A stretch of 64,000 nucleotides of DNA from Nocardioides astragali (lineage in GTDB: Bacteria > Actinomycetota > Actinomycetes > Propionibacteriales > Nocardioidaceae). Made by a program: the position numbers and the translations under genes. Below are positions 8,601 through 17,260 of the stretch, piece by piece (positions within the stretch are counted from its first letter, which is position 1; every line of letters begins with the position of its first letter). The DNA is taken from positions 434,001-498,000 of the forward strand of contig NZ_JAFMZM010000004.1 in NCBI RefSeq assembly GCF_024436375.1. The letters are read 5' to 3'. The notes below the pieces were generated by a model that was given only the letters and a program-made list of their open reading frames with translations, was not told where the DNA came from and searched no databases.

Positions 8601-9496
8601 GGGCCCGCGGGCGCGGGCTGGCGAACCGGCGTACGCCACTGCCCGCCACCGTCACCGCCAGCGAGGCGGCCGACCGAAACAGCTCCGACCCGACCGTCCG
8701 GGCGGGTTCCGACCCCCTCGAGCGGCACCCGCTGAGCGACGCCGGGGTGTGGGCACGGGCGGCTGCGCAGTCGCGGGCCGCCCGCCCCGTGACCGAGGCC
8801 GACTCGGTGCAGCTCACGCTCCGGCTCGGCGACGAGCCGGGCGAACCGGGGGAGCGGCCCACGGGCCTTCCCGAGATGACCACGCTGGAGCGGATGCGGG
8901 CAGAGCTGGAGATCCTCGGGCTCGACGTCAGCCAGCACGCCGTCGCCACCTACGACCCGTTCCTCGACGCGCTCGGCGTGACCCGCAGCCGCGACCTGCT
9001 GCGCCGCCGCAGCCGTGCCGAGCTGCTGGTCGCGGGGGTCAAGGTCGCCACCCAGACGCCGCCGATCAAGTCCGGGCGCCGCGTGGTGTTCCTGACCCTC
9101 GACGACGGCACCGGGCCGGTCGACGCGACCTTCTTCGACGATGCCCAGGGCCCCTACGCCGCCACGGTCTTCTCGTCGTGGCTGCTGCTGGTGCGCGGCG
9201 AGCTGCGGCGCACGGGCCGTCGAGGCGTCTCGGTGCGCGCGACCGGGGCCTGGGAGCTGCCGGCCCTGCACGAGCTGTGGCAGCGCGGCCGCACCAGCGA
9301 CGAGGGGCTCGCGCTGGTGCGCGCGGAGCTGGCCCGGGCGCCGGAGACGAGCGGGGAGGAGCCGGCCCAGCGCCGGGTCCTCGTGCACACCAGCGGCTTC
9401 CAGATGTCCCCCTACTCCGACATCCTGCCGGCCGGCGACTCCGTCAAGGGCGTCGCCCGACACCTGTGGCACCGCAGTCCGGGGAGCCCCGGATGA
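5663..9496 (+). CDS. dnaE2: error-prone C-family DNA polymerase (DnaE2/ImuC type)
   Basis: A 1277-residue second DnaE. It has an N-terminal PHP domain (FVHLHVASGFSLQYG, LALTDRGG), the palm motif LPDIDVD with catalytic Asp 456 and 458, the third Asp in LKLDVLG (D609), helix-hairpin-helix and OB-fold regions, and the short ImuC-like C-terminus ending in HLWHRSPGSPG. The PHP metal site is degraded (TDR for TDH, TNAVRY for TNDVHY), as expected for an ImuC without proofreading. The start is GTG at 5663. ImuC enzymes carry out translesion synthesis and damage-induced mutagenesis, usually with ImuA and ImuB; neither is beside it here. The replicative DnaE1 is at 41483-45046. Confidence 0.9.
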   Translation: MSPDPFVHLHVASGFSLQYGASHPHVLVERAVDQEMDTLALTDRGGTYGAVKFVRAARSAGIRPVLGVDLAVAPTTGSPGGPLDCTRPAPRRTPVRGGAARDPSLQQGGSARVTLLASGKAGWAALCRIVSSVHLTGERGRPVAGVELLAPHLAGGDVLVLLGPSSELGVAATRRRDDLGLAAIAPWLEVVPRENLVVELVSHRLGARGGQWGPGTSPHAARMAGIARTAGLTTVLTNAVRYADRLDAPTIDVLDAARRLVPLGSSHLRDVGPGGSRGNAEGFLKSGKQMHEIAEEVCRLAGLGHDSDDEARRLLARTRAVADRCALDPRTDLGIGEIHFPEFTLSDTSAPSADAALRERCEAAIGTRFGSAPRMRIWKRLDDELETIRALGYASYFLTVADVTDLIGEMGIRRAARGSGAGSLVNYLLRISGVDPIRHGLLMERFLSPLRASLPDIDVDVESARREEVYRAILDRFGGERCACVSMMDTYRVRHAVRDVGAALGMPPGEVDAIAKAFPHIRARDARLALRDLPELRVSGLGDGALDRFFSLVERLDGLPRHIAVHPCGVLLSDATLLDRTPVEASYAGFPMSQFDKDDVEELGLLKLDVLGIRMQSAMAHAVAEVERVDGVSVDLDDEVQVPFDDAPTFSMISEAKTLGVFQIESPGQRELVGKSGIESFDDIITDISLFRPGPVKSDMITPYLEVKQGWRSAHYLHDDLRPILEQTRGVVVFHEQVIEIIAQLAGVTNAEADEKRRALGDTDGMAETRAWFYPRALAQGYDLPLVEQVWRVLEAFASFGFCKAHAAAFALPTYQSAWLKAHWPAHFLAGVLTHDPGMYPKRLILDDARQFGVGVLGLDVNASTSSYVVERSDPGSTLAGHAIRLSLSDVKGISVAEVSRIVAARDGAPYASLSDFFHRARVSRPVLERLVLAGGFDTVYGIASGEQAVHPRGRVTRRDLLLQVAELDLHARAVDRASRARGRGLANRRTPLPATVTASEAADRNSSDPTVRAGSDPLERHPLSDAGVWARAAAQSRAARPVTEADSVQLTLRLGDEPGEPGERPTGLPEMTTLERMRAELEILGLDVSQHAVATYDPFLDALGVTRSRDLLRRRSRAELLVAGVKVATQTPPIKSGRRVVFLTLDDGTGPVDATFFDDAQGPYAATVFSSWLLLVRGELRRTGRRGVSVRATGAWELPALHELWQRGRTSDEGLALVRAELARAPETSGEEPAQRRVLVHTSGFQMSPYSDILPAGDSVKGVARHLWHRSPGSPG

Positions 9497-9561
9497 CCCA
9501 CCCCACGAAGCCGACTCGCTGCGCTCGCGCCTCCGCGGGGACCCCGGGGATGATCCACCCC
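9491..9561 (+). repeat. paired 14-bp direct repeat after dnaE2
   Basis: GGATGACCCACCCC at 9491-9504 recurs as GGATGATCCACCCC at 9548-9561 (13 of 14 identical), each preceded by a GC-rich GGGGA-CCCC stretch. The first copy overlaps the end of dnaE2. It may be a duplication footprint or paired terminator-like hairpins. Confidence 0.5.
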
Positions 9562-9577
9562 CCTCCGACGGTCCTAC

Positions 9578-9583
9578 TAGGGT
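9578..9583 (+). promoter_or_regulatory. -10 element for the methyltransferase gene
   Basis: TAGGGT ends 7 nt before the ATG at 9591. The gap is TTGCCCC, which cannot serve as a ribosome binding site, so leaderless initiation is likely. Confidence 0.6.
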
Positions 9584-9590
9584 TGCCCCC

Positions 9591-10349
9591 ATGCCGCAGC
9601 CCTCTGCCAGCTCATCTGCCAGCGAGCGACGCCACTCGGTGCGCACCGGGGTGGTGTGGGACGGCGTACGCCGGGTGCTGGACGAGGCCGGCGCCGGCGA
9701 CGAGCAGCAGGCCCGCATCGTCGACATCGGGGGTGGCACCGGCGGCTTCGCGGTGCCGCTGGCCGAGCTCGGCCACCACGTCCAGGTCATCGACCCGAGC
9801 CCCGACGCCCTGGCCTCCCTCGACCGGCGTGCTCGCGAGGGCGGGGTCGCCGACCTGGTCAGCGGCCAGCAGGGCGACCTGGCCGACCTGCCCAGCCTCG
9901 TCGACGAGGCCGACCTGGTGCTGTGCCACGGGGTCCTCGAGATGGTCGACGACCCTGCGGCCTCCCTCGCGGCGATCGCCGACGTGCTGCGCCCCGGCGG
10001 GCACCTCAGCCTGCTCGTGGCCCAGCGTCACGCGGCCGTCGTGGCGCGCGCCATGGCGGGCCACTTCCAGGCCGCCCGTGAGCTGCTGGACGGCGACTCG
10101 ACGACCGTCTCGGCCGGACGGGGAGGCCGTCGCTTCACCCACGACGAAGTGGTCGACCTCGTCGCCGCGGCCGGGATGCAGCTCGTGTCGGTCCAGGCCG
10201 TGCGGGTGTTCGCCGACCTCGTGCCCGGCAGCCTCCTCGACCTCGAACCCGGTGCCGCCGCGGCACTCGTCGAGCTGGAGCGTGCGGTCGCCACGCGCCC
10301 CGAGTACGTCCCCCTCGCGGCCCAGCTGCACGTCATCGCCAGTCGCTGA
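9591..10349 (+). CDS. class I SAM-dependent methyltransferase
   Basis: A 252-residue Rossmann methyltransferase. Motif I is IVDIGGGTGGF (residues 43-53), the acidic end of strand 2 is VIDPSPD, and the motif IV region is DLVLCHGVLEMVDDP. The later RPGGHLSLLV strand is typical of the UbiE/SmtA-like group. Substrate cannot be read from the sequence. It lies between the dnaE2 cassette and dinB, but its own -10 suggests separate transcription. Confidence 0.85.
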   Translation: MPQPSASSSASERRHSVRTGVVWDGVRRVLDEAGAGDEQQARIVDIGGGTGGFAVPLAELGHHVQVIDPSPDALASLDRRAREGGVADLVSGQQGDLADLPSLVDEADLVLCHGVLEMVDDPAASLAAIADVLRPGGHLSLLVAQRHAAVVARAMAGHFQAARELLDGDSTTVSAGRGGRRFTHDEVVDLVAAAGMQLVSVQAVRVFADLVPGSLLDLEPGAAAALVELERAVATRPEYVPLAAQLHVIASR

Positions 10350-10373
10350 CCGCACCGGCGTTCAGGTCGTCGG

Positions 10374-11555
10374 GTGGTCCCGGTGACAGACACGCCGATC
10401 CTCCACGTCGACATGGACGCCTTCTATGCCTCCGTGGCGTTGCGCGAGCGGCCCGACCTGGTCGACCAGCCGGTGGTGGTGGGCGGCGGTGGCGGCCGGG
10501 GCGTCGTGCTGGCCGCCAACTACGTCGCCCGCCGCTACGGCGTCCGCTCGGCGTTGCCGATGACCCGGGTCCGACGGATGTGCCCCCACGTCGTGGTGAT
10601 CGAGCCCGACTACGCCACGTTCACCAGCGTCTCTTCCTCGGTCATGGAGACCTTCCGCGAGGTCACGCCGGTGGTGGAGGCGATGTCCTTGGACGAGGCG
10701 TTCCTCGACGTGCGCGGCTCCACGCGCCGCCTCGGGCCACCGGCCCGGATCGCCGAGCGGCTGCGCTCGACCATCCACGACGAGCAGGGCATCACCTGCT
10801 CGGTCGGGGTCGCGGCGTCGGTGTCCGTGGCCAAGCTCGCCAGCAGGCGCGCCAAGCCCGACGGCGTGATCGTGGTGCCGCCGGCCGAGGTGACCTCCTT
10901 CCTGCACCCCCTCGACGTGGGAGAGCTCTACGGCGTGGGGGAGAAGACCCAGGCGCTGCTGCACCGGTTCGGCCTGCTCACTGTCGGCGACGTCGCGCAC
11001 ACCCCGCTCCGCACCCTCCAACGCGCCGTCGGCGACCACCTCGGCCGCGAGCTCCAGCACCTCGCCTGGGGCACGGACCGCAGCGAGCTGACCCCACGGG
11101 CCGGACCGCACGAGCCCGAGCGCTCCATGGGCGCCGACGAGACCTTCACCCGCGACACCGACGACCGGGAGGTGATCGTCCGCGAGCTGCTGCGCCTCTC
11201 CGCCCGGGTTGCCGGACGGATGCGCTCGGCCGACGTGGCGGGCCGGACGGTCACCCTGAAGGTCCGCTTCGCCGACTTCACCACGATCACCCGCTCGCGC
11301 ACCTTGCCCGAAGCCACCGACGTCACCGTCGAGATCCACCGGGCGGTGACCCGTCTCTACGACGCGCTCGGGCTGCAGCGGGCCCGCCTGCGGCTGGTCG
11401 GCGTACGGGTGGAGGGCCTGGTTCCGCGGGCCACCGTGCACCGCCAGCTGGTGCTGGGAGAGTCCGAGCACGGCTGGGCCGACGCAGACCGGGCGGTGGA
11501 CCGGGCGACCCGCCGGTTCGGGACCGCAGCCGTCCGCCCCGCGAGCCTGGTCTGA
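10374..11555 (+). CDS. dinB: DNA polymerase IV (Y family)
   Basis: A 393-residue translesion polymerase. The catalytic motifs are VDMDAFYASV near the N-terminus and SLDEAFLDV near residue 105, with helix-hairpin-helix (LYGVGEKTQALL) and little-finger domains following. GTG at 10374 is used; GTG at 10383 is an equally plausible start. No LexA box is visible upstream, unlike dnaE2. The C-terminus ends at the little finger and I saw no clear beta-clamp-binding tail. It may partner with DnaE2 in place of the absent ImuB, but that is inference. Confidence 0.93.
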   Translation: MVPVTDTPILHVDMDAFYASVALRERPDLVDQPVVVGGGGGRGVVLAANYVARRYGVRSALPMTRVRRMCPHVVVIEPDYATFTSVSSSVMETFREVTPVVEAMSLDEAFLDVRGSTRRLGPPARIAERLRSTIHDEQGITCSVGVAASVSVAKLASRRAKPDGVIVVPPAEVTSFLHPLDVGELYGVGEKTQALLHRFGLLTVGDVAHTPLRTLQRAVGDHLGRELQHLAWGTDRSELTPRAGPHEPERSMGADETFTRDTDDREVIVRELLRLSARVAGRMRSADVAGRTVTLKVRFADFTTITRSRTLPEATDVTVEIHRAVTRLYDALGLQRARLRLVGVRVEGLVPRATVHRQLVLGESEHGWADADRAVDRATRRFGTAAVRPASLV

Positions 11556-11702
11556 CCCGGGGGACGTCCCCGGCTCGACACAGCCGGGAGATCCGGCCCG
11601 GGGGTGTGACCCACCCCATTCGTGGGGGTGAATTTTCGGCAGGACGCCTACCGTAGGTGCAGCAGCGTGCCTAGACTTGGGAGAAGAGGTGAGGAGGTAA
11701 CC

Positions 11703-12140
11703 GTGGAGCTCTCCGAAGAAGAACTGCGACTGCTCGAGCAGATGGAGCGCGCACTCGTCGAGGAAGACCCCAAGCTCGCCTCCACGCTGCGCGGAACGTC
11801 CTTCCAGCGCGCCGCTCGGCGCCGCATGATCCTGGGTGGCGTCATCCTGGTGGCCGGCATCGGCATGCTGATCGTGGCCGTGCTGCTCGACCTGAGCGCC
11901 GCCCTCCAGACGGTCGTGGGTGTGCTCGGCTTCGTCGTGATGCTCGGTGGCGCGATCCTCGCGCTGACCTCCACCCGCGCGCCCCACGCCCCCGCCGCCA
12001 AGGTGCGTGCCGCCGGCCGCACCGGCTTCGGCGTCGTCGACGGCGGTCGTCCGCACCGCCCCGTCCGCCAGCGCTCGGGCAGCCCCTTCATGGAGCGCAT
12101 GGAAGAGCGGTGGCGTCGACGCCGCGAACGCGGCTTCTGA
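11703..12140 (+). CDS. DUF3040 family membrane protein
   Basis: A 145-residue actinobacterial protein opening with the diagnostic LSEEELRLLEQMERAL. Two membrane helices (about residues 42-62 and 67-87) are followed by an Arg-rich cytoplasmic tail ending RWRRRRERGF. The GTG start at 11703 has AGGAGG 7-12 nt upstream. Function is unknown. It is monocistronic and convergent with the transglutaminase gene. Confidence 0.85.
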   Translation: MELSEEELRLLEQMERALVEEDPKLASTLRGTSFQRAARRRMILGGVILVAGIGMLIVAVLLDLSAALQTVVGVLGFVVMLGGAILALTSTRAPHAPAAKVRAAGRTGFGVVDGGRPHRPVRQRSGSPFMERMEERWRRRRERGF

Positions 12141-12241
12141 CGCGCTCCAGCTGATCCCTCCCGCTTCGCCGGGCTGCCCGAACGCGACGAAGCGTCCGCA
12201 TCACTGGTCCCGGAGCGTCGCAGCGGCCCGTCCGTGTCGCC

Positions 12242-14611
12242 TCAGCCGACGAGCTCGTCGACCGTCCGGGTGGTCTCATGGCCCACCGGGGTCTGGGTGG
12301 AGCGGGACTCCGAGCGGGAGCGAGGGCGCCAGGACGTACGCCGTCCCACGACCGAGGCCGGCCACCAGGCGGCGCGACGTACGTCGTGGGGCGTGACGCC
12401 GGCGGCAAGCGACTGCTCGACCAGGATCGCGTCCTCGCGGAACCGTTCGGCGGTGAAGGTCTCCGGATCGCGGGCGTAGCGGCTTCGCTCGAGGGCCAGC
12501 ACCAGGCGGTCGAGGGCCTGCGCCGCTTCCGGCGCCTGGTCGCGTCCCCGACGCGGGCGGTCGGGTCGGGCGCTTCCGGTGAGCGGCATGGCGAGGAGCC
12601 GGCCGAGCCAGTCGCCGGCACGACGCGGCGAGCGCCCGACGGGCCAGGCGTGGCCCAGGTCCCGCGCCACGTCGCGCAGCTCGACCCAGAGGTCCTCGAT
12701 GTCCCCCGCGAGCCGGCGCCGGCGCCGCGCGCCGCGCACCAGGCGGGGCGTGAGCAGCAGCAGGGCCACGAGAGCCAGGCCGACGAGGCCGGCGAGGACC
12801 GGCACCCACGGGATCGACGACGACTCGTCGTCGGCAGCTCCGGCGTCGGCGCCGGCGGTCTCACCGCGCTCGGGCAACAGCTCGGTGGAGCGGCTCGCGC
12901 TCGGCGACGCGGTCTCGGGGACCGCGGCGAACTCGGTCGTGGTGTAGCCGGGGGCCTGGCCGGCCCGGGCCTGCGGAGTCGGCTCGAAGCGCACCCACCC
13001 GGAGCCGGGGAAGTACAGCTCGGGCCAGGCGTGCAGGTCGTGGGCGGAGAACTCCCACGCGCCGTTGGTGGCGCGGTCGGGCTCGAGGAAGCCGATCGCG
13101 ACCCGGCTCGGGATGCCGATGACGCGCGCCATGATCGCCATCGACGCGGCGAACTGCTTGCAGTAGCCCGACTTGTCGTCGAGGAAGGCGAGCAGGTCTG
13201 CGTCGCCACTGCCGGCTGACGCGGCCTGCGCCTGGTCGTAGCGGAAACCGCCGTCCTCGCGGAACCACTGCTGCAGCAGCTGTGCCTTCTGGAAGCGAGT
13301 CGGGGCGTCGGCGGTCACGCTGGCCGCGAGCCGTCGGATCTCGTTGTTGAGGCTGGGCGGGAGGTCGGTGAAGATGCCCGCGACGGACCCGGCGCCGGAC
13401 ACCGCCGAGTTCATGGACTGGGGGTCGTAGTCGAGGTCGACGCCGGTGAAGTCGTAGGTCAGGCCCGCGGTCGTGACGTCGTCGCGGGCGGCGATGAAGT
13501 CGCGGGTGTTGACGTCGTAGCGCCAGTCGGTGCCGGCAGCGACCCGCGTGGTCTGGGCGGTCGTCGGCAACCAGGACGAGGCGAAGTCGGGGCCGATGCG
13601 GACGTCGTACTTGTGCTCGTCGCGGGCCAGGCTCGTCGTGACCCCGTCGAGAGGCGGCAGGGCACCCGTGGCTGTCTGCGTCTCGGGGATCTCGCGGTCA
13701 CCGGGCGTCCACGACGAGCCGTTGAACCGGGTCATCACCGAGAGGCGGAGGTAGGTGGGCCTGGGGCCGGAGGTCGTGACCCACAGCAGCGGGATGTCCT
13801 CGCCGCGACTCAGGTTGCGTTCCAGGTCGAGCGTCGGGTCCTTGACCTCGACCTCGCGCGTGCCCGGTCCGTTGCCGTCGAAGACGCTCATGGACATCGT
13901 CGGCACCGCGACAGGTACGACGACGGCCAGCGCGATCGCTGCCGCACCCAGTCCGATGGCGGTGTTGGTGATCGCGCCGGTGCGCACGGAGAACGAGCTC
14001 TTGTCGCCGTCGGGCGCGCGGCCCCAGCTGGCGACGTGGTCGCTGTGCTGGAGGAAGACGAGGGTGAGGAAGAGTCCTGCGACGACGGCGAAGAGCCACC
14101 ACGAGACCGCCTCGCCGGTGACGGCGACCGGCAGGGTGTAGGCCGCCAGGAGCACGAGGCCGGCCACGGGTGCGCGGCGCAGGCTGCATGCGATGACGTC
14201 CACGAGGATGACGACCAGCGCGCCGCCGATCAGCAGCAGCGGGTGCACCGGCGGCACGCTGAGCTCGATGGGCGCCGCGTAGTGGCGCGATGTCTCGAGG
14301 GCGTCGCGCAGCGAGGCCATGAACTCGTCGACGTTGCCCGGTGTCGGGATCGGGGAACCCGTCGTGGTGCCCAGGACCAGGAGCCCGCCGAGGACGACCT
14401 GCCCGGCCACGACGGCGGCCACCGGGAGCCGGCTCCAGCGGGCCACTGCCCCGAGACCGGCCACCACGACGCCGATGAACAGCAGGGGGATGCTGACGCG
14501 GGGGAAGCCCTCGGTCAGCACGCGCCACGACAGCACGGTCGTCCAGGCCGCGAGGAGTGCGATGCCGGACACCCGCAGCTGGTGCGGAAGGTTGCTCCAG
14601 GAGGCCTTCAT
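12242..14611 (-). CDS. TgpA-like membrane transglutaminase (DUF3488/DUF4129)
   Basis: A 789-residue membrane protein. The N-terminal third has about six membrane helices (DUF3488/TgpA_N), followed by an extracytoplasmic transglutaminase-like domain with catalytic Cys484 (SGYCKQF) and His527 (HDLHAWPE). A further membrane helix (VLAGLVGLALVALLLL) precedes a cytoplasmic DUF4129 tail. The ATG at 14611 overlaps the DUF58 stop as ATGA and starts the first membrane segment, so longer forms are rejected. It is the third gene of the MoxR-DUF58-transglutaminase operon. The reaction has not been defined for most members; cell-envelope protein processing is the usual suggestion. Confidence 0.88.
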   Translation of the reverse strand: MKASWSNLPHQLRVSGIALLAAWTTVLSWRVLTEGFPRVSIPLLFIGVVVAGLGAVARWSRLPVAAVVAGQVVLGGLLVLGTTTGSPIPTPGNVDEFMASLRDALETSRHYAAPIELSVPPVHPLLLIGGALVVILVDVIACSLRRAPVAGLVLLAAYTLPVAVTGEAVSWWLFAVVAGLFLTLVFLQHSDHVASWGRAPDGDKSSFSVRTGAITNTAIGLGAAAIALAVVVPVAVPTMSMSVFDGNGPGTREVEVKDPTLDLERNLSRGEDIPLLWVTTSGPRPTYLRLSVMTRFNGSSWTPGDREIPETQTATGALPPLDGVTTSLARDEHKYDVRIGPDFASSWLPTTAQTTRVAAGTDWRYDVNTRDFIAARDDVTTAGLTYDFTGVDLDYDPQSMNSAVSGAGSVAGIFTDLPPSLNNEIRRLAASVTADAPTRFQKAQLLQQWFREDGGFRYDQAQAASAGSGDADLLAFLDDKSGYCKQFAASMAIMARVIGIPSRVAIGFLEPDRATNGAWEFSAHDLHAWPELYFPGSGWVRFEPTPQARAGQAPGYTTTEFAAVPETASPSASRSTELLPERGETAGADAGAADDESSSIPWVPVLAGLVGLALVALLLLTPRLVRGARRRRRLAGDIEDLWVELRDVARDLGHAWPVGRSPRRAGDWLGRLLAMPLTGSARPDRPRRGRDQAPEAAQALDRLVLALERSRYARDPETFTAERFREDAILVEQSLAAGVTPHDVRRAAWWPASVVGRRTSWRPRSRSESRSTQTPVGHETTRTVDELVG

Positions 14612-15876
14612 CGTGCCGCTCCCGCCACTGCCGTGGCGCGGCTCTGCAGCAGGCCGAGCTCCTGCCAGGCCGCGTCGATACGGTCGCGGGGACCAAGGGT
14701 GACCGAGCGCCAGCCGGTCGAGGTCAGGTGCGCCGCCGCGCCGGGTCCCGGTTGCACGGGCAGGTGCGGCGCCCAAGCGTCGACATCGAGCGCGATGGCC
14801 AGGCTCGAGGACGCATGGTGCTGCAGCCGCCGCAGGAACGGCAGGTCCGGCTCGCCGAGGCCCCCGAAGACACCGACGACGAGGCCGCCGTGCCCGGGCT
14901 CGGCCAGCCACTGGGTGTCAGGCGTGGGGGAGTGGTCGAGCTGGACGACGGCCAGGGCCTCGAGCAGGGGGATGGTGCTGGCCTCGGCGGCCTGGGAGTG
15001 CCACGTGGTCTCCCGGCTGTCGCCGGACGCGGTGACCAGTCGCACCGTGTAGCCGTGGTGCGTCAGGTGCACCGCGATGGACGCGGCCGCCGAGACCGCG
15101 CCCTCGAGGGAGCTGGCTGCCCCCTGCCCGCGGTGGGAGGTGCCACGGTTGTCCAGGAACACCGTCGCCCGGGACTGCCAGGGCTGTTCCTCGCGTCGGA
15201 CCATGAGCTCGCCCACGCGCGCCGAGCTGCGCCAGTGGACCCGCCGCAGGTCGTCGCCGCGGCGGTACTCACGCACCGTCACGTCCTCCGCGCTGCCGGT
15301 GGCGAAGGCTCGCGGGCGGTTGTCGCCCGATCCTGTCCAGGCTCCGCCCAGCGGGATGTTGGGGAGGGGGCTGGTGCGCGGCGTCACGGTCAGGCGCGTG
15401 GTCGCGTGGAACGTACGACCCAGCTCGACGAGTCCGAAGGGATCGGTGACCCGCACCGACATCGGGCCGATCTCGAACTGGCCGCGCAGCTCCGAGCGGA
15501 CCTGGTAGGTGGCGTGGCGGCGCCAGCCGTGGCCGAGGCCCTCCAGCACGAACCGCGGCCGGGTGCCCAGGACGTAGGGGAGCCGCTCCTCGAGGAGCAG
15601 CACCCCGGTGGGGGTGCGCGACTCGTTGGAGACGGTCAGCTCGACCGTCGCGGGCTGGCCGGCGGCGACGAGCTGGGGGGAGAGCGTACGGACGAGCGCG
15701 AGGCGGTAGCGGGAGCGTCCGACCCACCAGGCCGTCAGCAGGGGCAGCGCGGCGACGAGCACGCCGATCCGCACCACGGACGAGTGGCCGACCACGATCG
15801 CGGCCACCATGGTGGTGATCCCGGCGGCCAGGAACGCCCGTCCTCGGACGGTCAGTGCAGCGAGGGCCTCACGCAC
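14608..15876 (-). CDS. DUF58 domain protein
   Basis: A 422-residue protein with two N-terminal membrane helices (about residues 12-50), an intermediate beta-rich region and the DUF58 core, marked by [30 protein letters not shown]. The domain has a von Willebrand A-like fold and is routinely encoded beside MoxR ATPases. The GTG start lies within the last codons of moxR (8-nt overlap) and the stop overlaps the transglutaminase start, so translation of the three genes is coupled. It is thought to be a substrate or adaptor of the MoxR chaperone; inferred from context. Confidence 0.85.
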   Translation of the reverse strand: MREALAALTVRGRAFLAAGITTMVAAIVVGHSSVVRIGVLVAALPLLTAWWVGRSRYRLALVRTLSPQLVAAGQPATVELTVSNESRTPTGVLLLEERLPYVLGTRPRFVLEGLGHGWRRHATYQVRSELRGQFEIGPMSVRVTDPFGLVELGRTFHATTRLTVTPRTSPLPNIPLGGAWTGSGDNRPRAFATGSAEDVTVREYRRGDDLRRVHWRSSARVGELMVRREEQPWQSRATVFLDNRGTSHRGQGAASSLEGAVSAAASIAVHLTHHGYTVRLVTASGDSRETTWHSQAAEASTIPLLEALAVVQLDHSPTPDTQWLAEPGHGGLVVGVFGGLGEPDLPFLRRLQHHASSSLAIALDVDAWAPHLPVQPGPGAAAHLTSTGWRSVTLGPRDRIDAAWQELGLLQSRATAVAGAAR

Positions 15877-16849
15877 GGCTGGCGTCGGGGACCGGCACCG
15901 ACTCCACGATCCCGGACAGGATCGCCGAGGTGGTGCGCCCGCTCATGGTCGCTTCGACATTGGGCAGCAGCCGGTGCGCCAGCACCGGCGAGGTGATGCC
16001 GTGGATGTCGTCGGGGAGGACGTAGTCGCGGCCCTGGATCGCGGCGACGGCCTTGGCGGCCCGCACCAGGTGGAGCGTCGCGCGGGGCGAGGCGCCGAGG
16101 TGCAGGTCGTTGCTGTTGCGGGTCGCGGTCGTCAGCGCTACGGCGTAGCGGTGGACAGCCGAGGACACGTGCACCCGGCCGACGATCTCGATCACCTTGC
16201 GGATCTCGCCGGCGTCGGTGACCGGCTCGAGGTCGTCGAGCGGGTTGTGGGCGGTGTGACCCTCGAGCATCGCGATCTCGGCGGCCTCGACGGGGTAGCC
16301 GACCGACACTCGAGCCATGAAGCGGTCGCGCTGGGCCTCGGGGAGGGCGTAGGTGCCCTCCATCTCGATCGGGTTCTGGGTGGCGATCACCATGAACGGC
16401 TTCTCGAGCATGTAGGTCGCGTTGTCGACGGTGACCTGGCGCTCCTCCATGGCTTCCAGCAGGGCCGACTGCGTCTTCGGGGAGGCGCGGTTGATCTCGT
16501 CGCCGACCACGATGTTGGCGAAGACGCCGCCCGGCCGGAACTCGAACTCCCGGGTGTCCTGGTTGAACACCGAGACCCCGGTGACGTCGGAGGGCAGCAG
16601 GTCCGGGGTGAACTGGATGCGCCGCACCGAGCAGTCGATGCTGCGTGCCAACGCCTTGCTCAGCTGCGTCTTGCCGACCCCCGGCACGTCCTCGATGAGC
16701 AGGTGGCCCTCCGCGAGGAGGACGACGAGCGCGGCGTTGACCACGTCAGGCTTGCCGGCGATCACCCGCTCGATGTTCTGGCGAACCACACCGGTCACCC
16801 GGTGCACGGTGTCCAGGTCCGGTGCCTGCCCAGATGCCCCAGTGGTCAC
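15869..16849 (-). CDS. moxR: MoxR family AAA+ ATPase
   Basis: A 326-residue AAA+ ATPase. Walker A is [10 protein letters not shown], Walker B is [10 protein letters not shown], sensor 1 is [11 protein letters not shown] and the MoxR-specific block is [14 protein letters not shown]. The start is taken as GTG at 16849, where GAGGGGATT upstream is a good ribosome binding site; longer in-frame extensions lack the family sequence. MoxR proteins act as chaperone-like remodellers for von Willebrand A/DUF58 partners, here the next gene. It is divergent from the dcw cluster. Confidence 0.92.
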   Translation of the reverse strand: MTTGASGQAPDLDTVHRVTGVVRQNIERVIAGKPDVVNAALVVLLAEGHLLIEDVPGVGKTQLSKALARSIDCSVRRIQFTPDLLPSDVTGVSVFNQDTREFEFRPGGVFANIVVGDEINRASPKTQSALLEAMEERQVTVDNATYMLEKPFMVIATQNPIEMEGTYALPEAQRDRFMARVSVGYPVEAAEIAMLEGHTAHNPLDDLEPVTDAGEIRKVIEIVGRVHVSSAVHRYAVALTTATRNSNDLHLGASPRATLHLVRAAKAVAAIQGRDYVLPDDIHGITSPVLAHRLLPNVEATMSGRTTSAILSGIVESVPVPDASRA

Positions 16850-16883
16850 GTCTGCCAATCCCCTCGTTCGCCCTGCACACCAC

Positions 16884-16907
16884 GGTATGTGGTCCGCGCA
16901 ACATACC
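16884..16907. promoter_or_regulatory. inverted repeat upstream of moxR (candidate operator)
   Basis: GGTATGT at 16884-16890 and ACATACC at 16901-16907 form perfect 7-bp arms separated by 10 bp, about one helical turn and a half centre to centre. The site lies 35 nt upstream of the moxR GTG. On the minus strand the left arm reads into TACCGT, a possible -10. The binding protein is unknown. Confidence 0.45.
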
Positions 16908-17177
16908 TGTCCACAGGCCCTCGAGGGGCACGGCGGCGGCCGACCGTTACCGGAGTCGTTCCTGGCACTCCACCACCCGCGCCGCGCCGGCGGGCCCGTT
17001 CTCCCCACTTTCCACCACCACCGGTCGCCGATTTCCCCCACCGGCACACCACCGGAGCCGTCCCGAGCGTGGATCTGCCCTCATTCACGCTCAGCACGCG
17101 TGCGAGCGACGTGGCGTGGCCAAGGGCGTCACCCGGCCCGCTGCCCGAAATTGACGCTTGCAACACGCTCGATCTGG

Positions 17178-17219
17178 TTGACGGTGGAGCGAAGTGGAGT
17201 AATGTGGTGCAAAGTGGGG
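17178..17219 (+). promoter_or_regulatory. mraZ promoter with four MraZ boxes
   Basis: GTGGAG at 17184, GTGGAG at 17194, GTGGTG at 17204 and GTGGGG at 17214 are four direct repeats spaced exactly 10 bp apart. They overlap a promoter with -35 TTGACG (17178-17183), 16-bp spacer and -10 TAATGT (17200-17205). MraZ is known to bind such direct repeats upstream of its own gene and repress the dcw cluster, so autorepression is expected here. Confidence 0.85.
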
Positions 17220-17260
17220 GACAGGGTCGATCTTCCCGCCGAGCGAGCTGGAGGTGCCGG

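Noticed and set aside
10350..10373. LexA box or RecA-NDp motif upstream of dinB
   Set aside because: No TCGAAC/GTTCGA arms or TGTCRGTG motif is present in the short gap or the end of the methyltransferase gene.
16907..16915. DnaA-box-like CTGTCCACA upstream of moxR
   Set aside because: A single imperfect site without a cluster, AT-rich region or dnaA/dnaN neighbours does not make an origin.
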